DNA of 64,000 nt from Streblospio benedicti. Taxonomy: Eukaryota; Annelida; Polychaeta; Spionida; Spionidae. The notes under the pieces are model-generated. The model was not told where the DNA came from. It searched no databases and worked only from the letters and a program-made list of their open reading frames with translations. A program made the translations under genes and the position numbers. Positions 1-12,952 of this stretch are shown piece by piece; within the stretch, counting starts at the first letter, position 1, and every line of letters begins with the position of its first letter. The stretch covers positions 38,554,182 through 38,618,181 of the forward strand of contig CM032662.1 of NCBI GenBank assembly GCA_019095985.1, in the 5' to 3' direction.

Positions 1-428
1 GGGCTGAAGTTAGCATGGATGTTTAAATGGCTGGAATTTGGAAAGTTATGGATCCTCAAATGGTTATGGAAGGTGTTGAGAAGTTGTGAGTTGGGGAAAG
101 TTATGTGTTGTGAGAATGTAGTTGACAATGACTTGTACGACTGAAGTTGAACTGTTTGTATTGTAAATCAATGGTATGTCACATTACACCATGTGTCGAA
201 ACAACCTCTGGCCCATTTATAGGCAATAAAACTTTGAAGTTTGAACTATTGTGGCCGTTATTAGTTCGTGGGCGTTGTTAATATGAGACTCTGACATGAT
301 TATGAGCTATTCAGTCACATTAACGGTGACCTTTACTGACACAATAACTATTAGGAACACTATAATAATTCTAAACAATCTAAATATCTATTTGTACATT
401 GATTTTATAATTTGATAATAGGTACATG

Positions 429-704
429 TCATCACAAGGCCATGCGATTTGATTCACATCTACAAAAAGGCAATAAAAACACTCAAAGAGTTCATTTAAA
501 TAGTAGAAAAATACTTGTTCTTGCAGGTGACCCTGTTGTCCAAAATCGTTGGCGACCTGGCTCAATTCATCACAAGGTCATGCAACGTGACCCATATCTA
601 AAAAAAAAAGCAATAGAAAAACTCAAAATAACCATTTGATAGTAGAAAACACTCGTTGTTGCAGGTGACCCCGTCGTCCAAGATCGTGGGTGACCTGGCC
701 CAGT
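429..704 (+). repeat. 138-bp tandem duplication across a PC splice acceptor
   Basis: Two copies, 429-566 and 567-704, with a constant offset of 138 bases. Each holds an intron tail, a CAG acceptor and the first roughly 40 bases of the same PC exon. The downstream copy is the working one (exon from 665). The upstream copy (exon-like from 527) differs at about 7 of 44 exon bases and reaches an in-frame stop after about 24 codons. Confidence 0.85.
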
Positions 705-2797
705 TCATGGTGCAGAACAAGCTGACAGCTGAGATGGTGGAGGACCGCGCCGAGGACCTGTCCTTCCCCAGCTCCGTCATCGAGTACATGCAGGGCTACA
801 TCGGCATCCCCCCGGGAGGCTTCCCAGAGCCACTCAGAACCAAGGTACAAAGCGGTACATGGTCTGGTGGCCATACCAACGATATCTTAATCAGTTCTGA
901 CACTCGTTCAAAGCGTCAATGGAAATAACCCGGGTTATTGAGAAACCCGGGTAATGTCACATCAAAATTTAGTCACTTTAATTTGCTTCCTGAGCCACTT
1001 AGAACCAAGGTAGAGCATTGGTGTCACACTGTGGGTTTTTTCACAAACTGAAGGCTGAAGAGCTGTGGTATCCGGTTCGGGGGCTATTTCAGAACAAGAT
1101 ATGATAAGATGCTGGGGTAGACATATGATACATTTGAATTGTTATATTAACTCTGGTAATTTTCAGATCCTGAAGGGAGCTCCCACGATTGAGGGTCGGC
1201 CCGGAGCGTCGATGCCTCCGCTTGACATGGGCAAACTGAAGGCAGAGCTGCAGGAACAGTTCGGCAATCACATCACCGACAAGGACGTCATCAGTTCCGC
1301 GCTCTATCCAAAGGTGAACTCAAACAAATTATTTGAGGTTTTGTTTGTAACATATTATTTTGATGTTTATTATTGCAATTGATGTCAAAGCTCATGTTGT
1401 TTTAATAATCAGCATTTTAAAGAAATCCCCTGGAAGGATGAGTGAAATTATTTGATCATGAACTGTTTGAATATTTTTTTTGCTTTTATTTTTATAGGTG
1501 TTTTCTGACTTTGATGAGAGTCGTCAGACATTTGGTCCCGTAGACAAACTTGACACCAGAGTTTTCTTGGTCGGACCTGAGATTGCTGAAGAATTGCATG
1601 TAAGTAAAACATTCAGATTCTACCCTACAAAACTTACATTGTTATTATTCTCAGCAAAAATCAGATTGATAACCCATCTACTGGACAATCTTACTCGTCA
1701 TACACTTTTTCACTAAAGCTTTGAAAAAAAAGATGTAGTCTGAATGCAGACAAGTAAGTTACAGTTGTTACTCATTGTGTTAGTTCAACGCTAGTCTCGG
1801 AGTAGTAGACAAACACTTACCCGGTCACTGTAAATCGGTGGTGCTGATGCTTGCATTGCTTATCACTTGTCAGGTTGAGATTGAGCGTGGAAAGACGCTG
1901 CACATCAAGACACTGGCGTGCAGTGACACCAACGCGCTCGGCGAGAGGGAGGTTTTCTTCGAACTCAACGGCCAGCTGAGATCAGTCATTGTCAAGGACA
2001 AAGAGGCCATGAAGGTTCGTCTTGTGCCGTGTTCAAAACAATAATCATATTTTTTAATACGCTATGATATTGTATTCTTTTTAATTGATATACATCTATT
2101 TGTTTTATAAAGTGAAAAATGAATTCGAATTTAATGTAACAATCTGAGAAAACCTTTCGGGGAAAATGCATGATTGGAAATAATATTGCTTGAATGTAAG
2201 TGGTTGAAAAATTCCTGATAGTATTAAAATTGCGTTAATGTAGCTTTAATATTGTTTTTCCTTGCTAGGATGTGCATGTACATCCGAAAGCTCTGAAGGG
2301 AGTGACCGGTTCAATTGGAGCTCCCATGCCGGGTGAAATCATTGCCATCAGGGTGAACGTTGGAGACAGAGTGGAAAAGGGTTAGTATATCTTCTCAGGT
2401 TTTAAATTTATGTATGAAAAAAACTTGAGCCTCTGAATATTGCGGTTCACAGTATGTACTAATAAGCATCAATAACTGACCAGCCAGCGAATGGTTAACA
2501 AGATAACTCGAAGCCTGGAACAATGCTACTGTGGTACCTTCTCCCCAAGCTCTATTAACACCTAATGACAACATATCAATGTATAACCATTGAGAAGCTG
2601 GTTACCTCATAGCTTTTTTCTTGTTTCGTCAGATAATTAACATTTGTACAACAATTGCAGGCGACCCGCTGGTGACGATGTCGGCCATGAAGATGGAGAT
2701 GGTGGTGGGGGCTCCCGCTGCCGGCGTCATCAAGGCCATACACGTGGAGCAGGGCATGAAGCTGCTCGGAGACGACCTCCTCATTGACCTCGAGTAG
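665..2797 (+). CDS. PC: Pyruvate carboxylase, C-terminal six exons (partial)
   Basis: Mitochondrial biotin enzyme that carboxylates pyruvate to oxaloacetate. Exons: 665-844, 1167-1313, 1498-1599, 1874-2014, 2269-2380 and 2661-2797; all have GT-AG borders and join in frame to give the last 272 residues, ending at TAG. The first exons cover the end of the carboxyltransferase region ([15 protein letters not shown]) and the PC tetramerisation domain ([38 protein letters not shown]). The last two encode the biotinyl carrier domain with SAMKMEM; the biotinylated lysine codon is 2690-2692, 35 residues from the end counting the lysine, as in known PCs. Earlier exons lie left of the window. The first exon here is flanked by partial copies of its own edges. 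Confidence 0.97.
986..1012 (+). repeat. Copy of a PC exon 3' edge and donor site
   Basis: The last roughly 24 bases of PC exon 665-844 (GAGCCACTCAGAACCAAG followed by GT) recur at 986-1009 with about two changes, again followed by GTAGAG. The offset is 165 bases. The copy is isolated in the intron and has no acceptor of its own. Confidence 0.75.
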
Positions 2798-4610
2798 ATG
2801 CGCACAAATACATTGCTGTATCGAATAGACTGTGCCGATTGTATCGATATTAATACACTACTACCTACTGTAATATCTCGATATATTGATATCGAATAGG
2901 TTAGACTGTATCTCGATATCGAATAGGTTCGTCTGACTGTATGTTGATATCGAAGAGATTCACAACGACATTGGAATGTGAAATTTATTGTTCTTGATGA
3001 TATTGAATAGATTCTCGCTGACTGTATATCTGCATTGAAGATTTTTTCCCATCTATATATTGATATCGAATAGGTTCTTGCGACTACATCGGATACAGAA
3101 AAGCTGGTCCTGACTCTTCATCTTGATATCCAGATTTCATCTCAATTTCAAATATGTTGTCCAGACGGCATCTCGACTTTAAAAAGGTTTATTGGCGGAT
3201 ATTTTTATCCAATATTGATCAGACAATTCCATGGATTAGATGTACTTCATATTGAAATTATTTGTGGAGCTGTGAATATACAGCTGTCGGCACTTGACTT
3301 TTTAGCATAATCTGCATGATAACGTTGTTTGTATGATGTGAGCACGGACAAACAGAAATCCACACACAATGTATTCCATGAAATTCATGAACATACGGTA
3401 TTATCATAATGATTGTTGATATTTAGATTGCTAATTCCTGCCATACATAATCATTTCAAACCGGTGTTTATATATTTGTGAATGTTGAAATTCTATGATC
3501 GTATAATCATATAGAGTATTACAAACTTGATGTGTTAGATGAAATGCACTGCTTATGACTATATAACCTTGTGGAACGAGTGTAATCTATTGTGAGGGAA
3601 ATCTATGTCGGTAAATGCTATGCTAGTAGACACAAAGATACAAGGTGGTCTGTTAATTCCTAGATTTTTTGGAATGTCTGTAAATGGCTGAATGCACTAG
3701 ATGTGACATACTCACAGGCAGCTTTCTTAGATTACATAATATTGTCCTCTACTGAAATGTATATCTTTAGAGTGACAATTAAATTGTTTAAGATATTATC
3801 TTTCTAAATTTGAGAGTTGTGTATATGTAGAGGAGTTGTGCTTTTAGAAAGCGATGGGATTCATTATTAACTACCCGGTTTATCAATACGTAATATGTAT
3901 ACGTTTTCTGCAGTATTTTCTTTTCATATGTATTATCTGGTCAGGCATTTAGATATTGTTTAGTTGGCGTTTATCTTTTTTATGAAATTAATTTTATTGT
4001 ATAGTTTCAATTATGTCGTGATAAATTCCCGGTGGTGAATAATTAGGAACATGGCGTTCAGCAAAGTGTTCAGTTTGGCTTTTTTGGCTTTTTTCCCAGT
4101 GAAGTGAACCGGTTCCTGCTTACTTGATAATTGCTGTTTTGTAGTATCTTGTTATTACTTACACATGTTCTATATTCGTATACATTTCAGTGGCACTTTG
4201 TGACATACTGAAAATGTTGCGAATATAGTTTACATAAATGTAGAATATAGTTTTTTTTGTGAAACTTGTGTTCTAATTCATATTATATGTAATTATCTTT
4301 ATTTTATAAGTATAATTTTATGCTAATCATTATTTTTGTACAACTTAAAAATTCCCATCATTAGTGGAGATATACTTAAACTATTGACTTTCTTTTCATT
4401 CCATATATTAGTATCATATATTCAGAGTTAATGACTTGAAACATTTTGAACCATAGCTCAATAAAACTTAAGACTTCAGCAATCTCACTTACATACATCA
4501 CAGATAAATATAGTGTGTAAAATATACTATAAACATCACATTTAGTATATTTAATTGTGAAACAGTGAAATCTTTGCATGATCATTTACGGACAATAAAG
4601 GTGACTAGGT
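2798..4610 (+). other. PC 3' UTR with a degenerate minisatellite
   Basis: No gene is seen. From about 2825 to 3090 variants of GATATCGAATAGGTT recur at irregular spacing, like a decayed minisatellite. Polyadenylation signals AATAAA lie at 4460-4465 and 4594-4599, so the PC transcript probably ends near 4480-4620. Confidence 0.5.
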
Positions 4611-7600
4611 AAAAACATCCCAGATATTTGATCATATCTCTATACATTGTCATATTAATATATAATTTTGATTTCTGCATTTATTCCATTGATATAAGTC
4701 TATGTAATTGAATAAATGACCATTAATCACAGCCTAACACAATGCGGGTTCGGCGTTTGCTGTCAAATGTGGCTGCCTATTACTCGATTTTGTCCAAATC
4801 GACTTTATATATTTTTTATTTATTGCGATGAAAATAAGAAACTAGACAGTCTTGAGAATGTGTACTGTTAATATGAAAACGCTCGGATGAAAATCATATG
4901 AGCTTAAAAGGATTATTGTTCTATGTTAACTCCGAATCGACTAACTAGACTCACGCCATTTTCTGGTCTGGACGAAAACGAGTTGGTTAGCATGATCCAG
5001 TGATCGCTACAGCTATACCAATTTAAATCACATCTCGCTGAAGAACTTCCGACGCTATATGTTTCCTACAACATTTCATGATGGTAGTACATAATATAAT
5101 AAATGGTTATTATAGGAGTGGGTGTAGGATATCCGAGAATATCTCACGGAGTGTGGGTTGTTAATGCTCACTCCTACTTCATATTTTTCTCCTTAAATAT
5201 TGTACAGGGATAAACAACTTTTTTTTGGAGTGGGAACCATGTACTTGTTCATTTTAATTCTGGCAGAGGCAAGCCTGGTAAATAAATATTGGAATATGCA
5301 AACATACAAGAATTGAGATTACCAACTATAAATGAGGTGAATGAAATTATTGATATGTCACATTTATTGAAATCAATATTTCGCTAAACAATTATACGAT
5401 CCTAAAAGCAAAGCAAAGCACATTAAGACTAGTTATTTTCATGTACATATCACAATATATTTATATACAATGACAACCATCACGAGTCCAACTCCATATA
5501 AAGAAATTCCAATATTCTCAAGAAAACCCACCTTTCCATTTCCCGGATGTGGGTCTTTTTTTGACAACAAACGCACGTGTGCCGTATTGATAATAAACAA
5601 GAAAACACACGTGTCCTATTTACGTAAACAAGATAACGTCTGGAACGTGTAGCGTATTGCTTAACAAAGGAAATGCAGCTTTTGGCACTCCGCGTTTCAC
5701 GTGATTGTTTGGCAGGTATGGTATTTGCTGCATTAACATCCGCTCTTTCAAAGCCCCAGGAAACTTTCATTAGCAGCCTCCGCTCTAAAACATGTCCAGT
5801 GTGTTATACAATGATACATATACAATGTATTTTAATTCACAACTAACAAAATATAGCAACTTGAAGTACAGAAATATCACGTCAAAAACGGCCACTTTCC
5901 CGTGCATTTACTATATGGTAACATGTCTTTCTATCACCTCACGGGGGTGAAATCATGTGACTTATGACGCGGGGGTTTCCTTGAGAATATATTAAAATAT
6001 ACACACATTCATGTAAAACCACACCCCTCAATTGACTATTTTTCAACCTAAATGGTCATGGATAGCAGGTTGTATACAGTATGCACATAACAACATACAG
6101 TACATTAGATCACAGAACACAATATATAAAGCAATTCTATCAATGCTGTAAGGCACTATTAAACGATTTCTATTCTAAAAAATACAAATAAACAAATTAA
6201 ATTGCAAGCTCATTTACAGTCAAAAGAATCACAACTAAATAAAATGCATAACTTTCTACTTTGTAGGTACAATAAATCATGTTTTCAATCATGATCTCAC
6301 AAATTGCTCCTGCCCGGGTCTATAGCACTGATTACTTAAATTTGTCATTTCAACATTATAAATCCAAATGGCAGTGAATATTTCAATAGTGCCTTCTTCA
6401 ATACAATTTCACACATAAAAATGCTCTAATAAAAATATATATAGAATATGTATGTTAATCTAATATGTATTAATCATACCAGTAATATACCCCGGGATAA
6501 TATACATTTGAATTTTCTACCGTTAAAACTTGATAGTATGTAGGTGCCCTGTATCATGGATGGTATGGTGTATTACATTTGACAGTCTATATTTTACATT
6601 TATGAAATAGGGTTTATATAAATTGAAACATGATTTTGCAGTGACAAACATTGCATAAAATCCATCACCATCCTGTGGATGTGAACTTTTACATTTTCTT
6701 CATTTTAATGATAATGGTATATCTATTAAATAGTGGAAACACTATGTATAGAATGCAGTAGTAATAAATTGCATGCTACCGCTATNNNNNNNNNNNNNNN
6801 NNNNNNNNNNNNNNNNNNNNNNNNNNNNNNNNNNNNNNNNNNNNNNNNNNNNNNNNNNNNNNNNNNNNNNNNNNNNNNNNNNNNNTTCAAATCGACACAT
6901 TCACTCATCAGTCTACTAACCAACAACGAACAACAAAAATGAATGAAAAACAAAATTATCAAAAGAACTTGTGACAGCCCCAGGCATGACAGTTATGCTA
7001 CTTCAGTCGGATGAATGTTCAATATGTTACATTACAGATGGCTCATTTATGTATATTAAAGAGATTTGACAAACATTCAAACTAGGATAATTTTCAAAAC
7101 AAGAAAGCAGAACAGAGACATACTCATACATGTACAAACCTCAGACAGGTGTACACACATCAGTTTACTTATTAAACTTGTATTACCACAAGCTTACAAG
7201 CCAACAATATACATTCTATGGTGACGGAACATAAGATAAAGTATAGTATTAACATAGTAAGTACAGTGTAAAGATTTCATTCAAAAAGGTAAATTGGCTG
7301 TTAAGCATCTGAAGATGAATATATAGAGTAACAAATGTATGATAAATGGACATGATATGCTTCTAAATAGCTTCAAAATAGCCATTAATGCATTAGATTT
7401 TGGACTTGCATTGTTGTGTGAATTCTTTTATGTTAATATCTCTTTCTCTATAAATGTTTATTCTGCATGAAGCAATGTTCTTTTTAGAGACTGAATAAAA
7501 GAAATGAACTATTTATGTGCAAGTTATAGATATCATAGAAATATTTATTAACACACACAAAAAAAATCTGTCAATCTTTATTATAATACTTTATCTATTT

Positions 7601-7808
7601 TTCACAACTTTATGTTTTTATCCTGTCCTTAAAATGTGTAAATATGTTAAATTAAAGGGAAATTCTATTATTCTTTAATACAGCTCCGTTTATGAATTAT
7701 GATTTTGAACAAATGTTTGAATTTCTACTTTCAGTGCAGAATCAACAAGGGTCAAAGTTCATAGAAATGTACATGTAAGAAGAGTGCGTCTCCATATGGA
7801 CTTCCATC
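4611..7808. other. Intergenic, AT-rich, with an assembly gap
   Basis: Between pyruvate carboxylase and ABCB10. It contains a 100-N gap at 6786-6885. Bases 5512-5530 and 5973-5995 are imperfect inverted copies of each other and may mark an old foldback element; the minus-strand reading frame inside it resembles nothing I know. The ABCB10 promoter should be near 7700-7808, but no clear core element stands out. Confidence 0.4.
6786..6885. other. Assembly gap of 100 N
   Basis: A run of exactly 100 N, the conventional placeholder for a gap of unknown size. Confidence 0.99.
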
Positions 7809-10800
7809 ATGGCATTATTTAGGCTTTTAAATTCACATTGCTTCCATAAATTCACATTATTCGGAATAAAGACAAATGTTAAAAGTTTTTCAAACTTTTC
7901 TTTAAATGCACATTCCGCTTTCTCAAAAACAGCTACAAACTGGATAAAAGGATATGCAATAAGAGGTTTTCATAAAGTACAAACTGCTAACTTTTCAACA
8001 AAACTTCATGGTAGAGGATGGTTAAACAAAAATTCGTTATCTCAATTCAGTTCAATCTCATTAAAAGGGAAAATACACATAAGATTTAATTCTAATGGAG
8101 GGGCTGCAAAGAATGGAGGAAAACCAAAACCAAAGTCAGCAGACTTCTCACGGTTATTGTCATTAGCAAAGCCAGAGAAATGGAAGCTAACAGGTGAGAA
8201 GTCTTATATATTTTATTGACCTATTGTGTATCATAAAATTACTTTAGATGAATGTTTTTGATATTAAAGGTTTCAAATTATGACATATGATATGATGATG
8301 CTATCATTGAGAAATACAACTGATATAAACACTTCAGATCCCTTTTTTCCGTAAACCAACAGCATAAAAAATCTTGTATGTACACTGTTGGAATCTGTCT
8401 ACGCAGCCAGACATCTGTTTAATGGACGCTTGTCTGTGGATGGAGGTTTTCCTGTCAACTATGCCCTATTTATTCACAAAACTAAAGTGTAAAAATAACA
8501 TGTGTATATTGAAGAGCCAGTGTATAATTATGCAGTGCTTTGAACCACAACATTGCTTCATATTAGGAGGCCTGGGTATCAGTAATATTGCAGATCACAG
8601 TATCGGATTCAGATTAAAAACCCTAATAGTGTCAACCATGAGGAAATTTTTAACGTATTGCCTATTTTATTTTAGTCGCAATTGGTCTGTTGCTGGTATC
8701 CAGCGCAGTCACCATGGTGGTGCCTTTTGGAATTGGGCGCGTCATCGACATCATTTACTCAGATCATGATGGAGAGGATATGGTTGTTAAGTGAGTATTT
8801 GACATTTCATTTATGTAAGAAAGTCTCTAGTAGTGCATGTATGGGGATTACAGGGGTAGACGAATTCATGGATTTTTATTAAACCTTTGGACAGGTTGAC
8901 TTTAGGTTTTACGTGCTATATCAATTTTTATACTAATCTACATTCACATATGTTGAATAAATTTACCTGTACTTTAGACCTTATTCAAATTATAAGTGCA
9001 CAACCAAATTTGTACTTGTCTCGGGCAGCTGAACAGTCTAATTTGTCTACCCCTGTATGAGTATTATTCACACCTTACAGTTTTTTTGTAGTGCTTCTAT
9101 TGTAAGAAATTGCAGACATCAAAGTTCAATATAATGCTGTAAATTTAATGATTCATGCTTAAAGATATACTACTTTGCATTTCAGATTGAGAAAATTTTG
9201 TCTCATTTTGCTGGGAATATTTGTCGTTGGAGCAGCTGCCAATTTTGGCAGAATCTATATGATGTCGACCTCAGGTATGTTATTATCATTGACCAAGTGG
9301 TTTATCATTTATATCTCCTAGACATTTGAGTCACCACTCATATCAACTAAGTGCACAGAAGTCACTGAGAGATAGACAAATTATTGAAATGCAACATTTC
9401 CTAGCTGATAACCCTTTTTTTTTTAAGTCCTTACAAACCCAAGTACCGGTATGTATTTTAGGCACATGGTTTTATGATTTTTTGAAGACTAAAACTAACA
9501 CTACATCCCAACAAATCATTTGACTATCAGAATATTTAATTTTATAGGTTTCCCAATTATACTCTTCTATGCCACTTATTTATTTGTTCGATTTTATAAA
9601 AAAAATCTTGTGGGTACGTTGTGTGTGCAAACCTTTTACAAATAACATGAATATTCCAAACACAATCTTATTCACAAATGATCAATGATGAATTCAAAAT
9701 TAAACAAAATGAGTTAAAATTTAGTTATGTGTGGGTTTGTCGGCAAGCACATCTGGCAGCAGATGATTTGGTTTGACATTTACCTACAAATATTACTGGA
9801 ATTCAAAACCATTTCATTCACTTTTTTGTTTGTAGGAAATCGAATCGTTAAAAGGATGCAAGAGAACCTGTTCAAATCGATCACTTGTAATCTTACAAAC
9901 ACAATCTTATTCACAAAATCAATTGTGAATGCAAAATTCCTTGAAATTTTTTAACTATTTATATTGTAGGAAATCGAATTGTCAAAAGGATGCGTGAGAA
10001 CCTGTTCAAATCGATCACCAGCCAAGAAATTGCGTTCTTTGACAAGACGCGGACGGGCGAGCTGGTGAACCGACTGTCGACGGATACGTCACTGGTCGGT
10101 CAGTCGGTCACCATGAACATATCTGACGGACTGAGGTCCGTCACGCAGGCTGTGGGAGGCATCTCCATGATGGTGAGTGGCGCGCAAATTCAAAGATAAA
10201 TAGTGGTAGTAGAATTCATGTCCATCATCTGAGGATGTGTATTTATATTGCATTGAAGAGAGTCACAAGACACAAAGATTGTCTTTGTGTCTGCCTGAAA
10301 TTCAAGATTATACTTGATTATGGCTCATGAAATAGCAGTTTTGTTTTTTAGATTAATGTTTAAGTATATGTATTTTGACATATGTCTGTCTACTTCCCTG
10401 ACGGTTTATTCCTTTACATGCTCTAGTCTTGAATTCCAGTACATGTACTGGGTAATACTGTAAAACTAGAATATTTCGTGGCTATTAAATTTTGCGATTT
10501 TCATCTATAAACTATTTTGCGACTATTTAATTTTGCTATTTTGGTCCATCCTGGACCTACTTTACATAGGCTATTAATGTTTCCTGACTATTTAACTTTG
10601 AGTTTTTGCACCTACCCACAAAATTTGCAAATTAAATTGTGTGCAAACATTTCTAGTTTTACAGTACACTGTATTTGTAGTTTTCTTGCAAAATATGAAA
10701 TCGTTGGTAAAAGTCCAAGCAAATCACTCTAAATTCAAAGTATGTGTAAAGCTTTCACAATGAGATTGTTTTTAAGAAATAATTTTAAAAATATACAATT

Positions 10801-12918
10801 TCACTGCAGGTGTACATGTCTCCGAAGTTGTGTGCAATTGCAATGGCTATTGTCCCTCCGATATTTCTCGTGAGTCGTGTGTATGGAAGATACGTGCAGA
10901 AAATCACGCGTCAAGTCCAAGATTCATTAGCAGAATCTACTCAGGTTTGTAAGAAAGTTGTAAACAGAATATGTTCAAAATTAAAGCAGATGTAATTGAT
11001 TAATTGATAATTTTCATATAATGTAATTGTATTTCAATTTTGCTAATGTCTTTGTACATATTTGATGTATAATGATAACATAAAAAGTACTTTAATTTAG
11101 AATATTTAGACAAAAATTATATCAATTTATTTCAAACTTGTTCTTACTCTGTCTATAAGTTGGAGTGCTCTGCCTGAAAATAACAGTTGATTGTTATACC
11201 GTAATTACATCTGATAGTTGAATTCATTTTTTAATCTTGTATTTCAGGTGGCTGAAGAACGTCTAGGAAACATGCGAACAGTGAGATCTTTTGTGCAAGA
11301 AAAGAAAGAACAGAATCTGTACAACAGCCAAATAAACCACGTTCTCAATTTATCGTACAAAGAGGCACTAGCCAGAGGAATTTTCTGGGCTTCGGTTAGT
11401 AGTAACATATATATGTTTAACATAAGCTAAGAGATTTGTGATGTTACTCTACATTTTGGCATTAAATTATTACGTCTTTTGAGATTTAACCTTTGCTAAA
11501 TATTTTTGACATGCCATGTTCATAGGACCCTTGATGGTCCCACAGGGCAGAAATTTAAAATGGTAGTGGGGTGGTGGAAATTCAAAAGTCGGGTGGGTCT
11601 TCGGCAATGTCCACAATCAGAGTATTCCTGAAACCCTTGGGAATGCCACCAATACCGCTAAAGTGGTATAATTCTTTTTCGTCTCCAGTGAATTTCACTA
11701 GTGGTTGTCCTATAATTTTGTACCATATATTTTCATCTTCCTTGAAAGATAAAACTATGAAATAAGCTGAGGCTTTGTAAACCGCCGGATTTTTTCCTTT
11801 CTGTAGTTGAATTTTCTCCCTCTTTTCAGGTAATGGAGTTATGTGTTTGTCCTTAAAACCTGGACCTATGTGTACTGGCGCTTTGATTTTTTCCGACCAT
11901 TGTTTTTTAGGCCTAAAAAATAAAGTAGTACAAATAAAAATACAGTAAAGCTTGACAATGGTGATGGGATTGAGGTTCAGACATGCCGTCATTTATCATA
12001 AATTGCTGAATTAATATATGTATCAGTGCAGTTGATGTATGTATAAAGAACTTACTTTTTGCGCTTTTTACGTTTAATTGGTGTTCTATCCGTGACCTCA
12101 GTCGGCAATTTATTCATGTCCTCATCTTCTACTAGTATGTTTGTATTGGGAGCTTGATTCTGCAAGTTTGTTTCTGAAAAGGTCACAATTTTGGGTAAGC
12201 AGAAATTTCGCAGAAATATCGCATAGTTCATTGTCATCACAGAGTTTTATAAATGTATGTTATAATTTATATCTTTAAAAGAAAATAAAGACTCAAACAT
12301 GACAGGTTAAAAATATTTAGGAAAGGTACATGATGGATTTATTCAACAATTAATGTATTAGAATGTAATCAAAGACATCCAATGAAATCACTGGCAAATC
12401 CAGGTTTTTGGAAAAGGGGTGTGTGGTAGGAGGGATTTCATGGGTTTTGTATCATATGTGCAATCTATGACCGACATGCCAAAACCCTCGTAATAATTAA
12501 GTATGTTGGTTGGAAAAAGAGGGCACTTATCCTATCAGCCGCCGCCCCTACCCCCGGGATCTGCAAGTGAATATCTCTTCCAATTAATTTTCCAATTTCA
12601 GACTGGATTTTCTGGCAACATAATGATCTTGTCGATCTTCTACTACGGAGGCCTGATGATGAACGAAGCTCAGATCACAGTCGGCGAACTCTCGTCTTTC
12701 ATGATCTACGCTGCATTTGTAGGAGTTTCTTTTGGAGGTGAAATCAGTAAAATAGAAATGTTTATATAGCTGTTTGTACCATCAAATGATGAACTATCCA
12801 AAGTAAATAAGGATCTTTATGGTACATTTAATTTATTTAGTTTCAAATTTTCGTACTTTCAAAAAAGGTGCACCGTTTTGGAGAAGGCTTCTATTGTATT
12901 TTAGCTATTACTGAATCC

Positions 12919-12952
<34 letters not shown>

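Noticed and set aside
5480-5770. A minus-strand protein gene of about 96 residues
   Set aside because: No similarity, no splice context and odd composition. It lies within a possible inverted-repeat segment.
8374-8882. Plus-strand reading frames in ABCB10 intron 1 and exon 2
   Set aside because: They read the real exon in a wrong frame or run through intron; the true frame is fixed by ABCB10 similarity.
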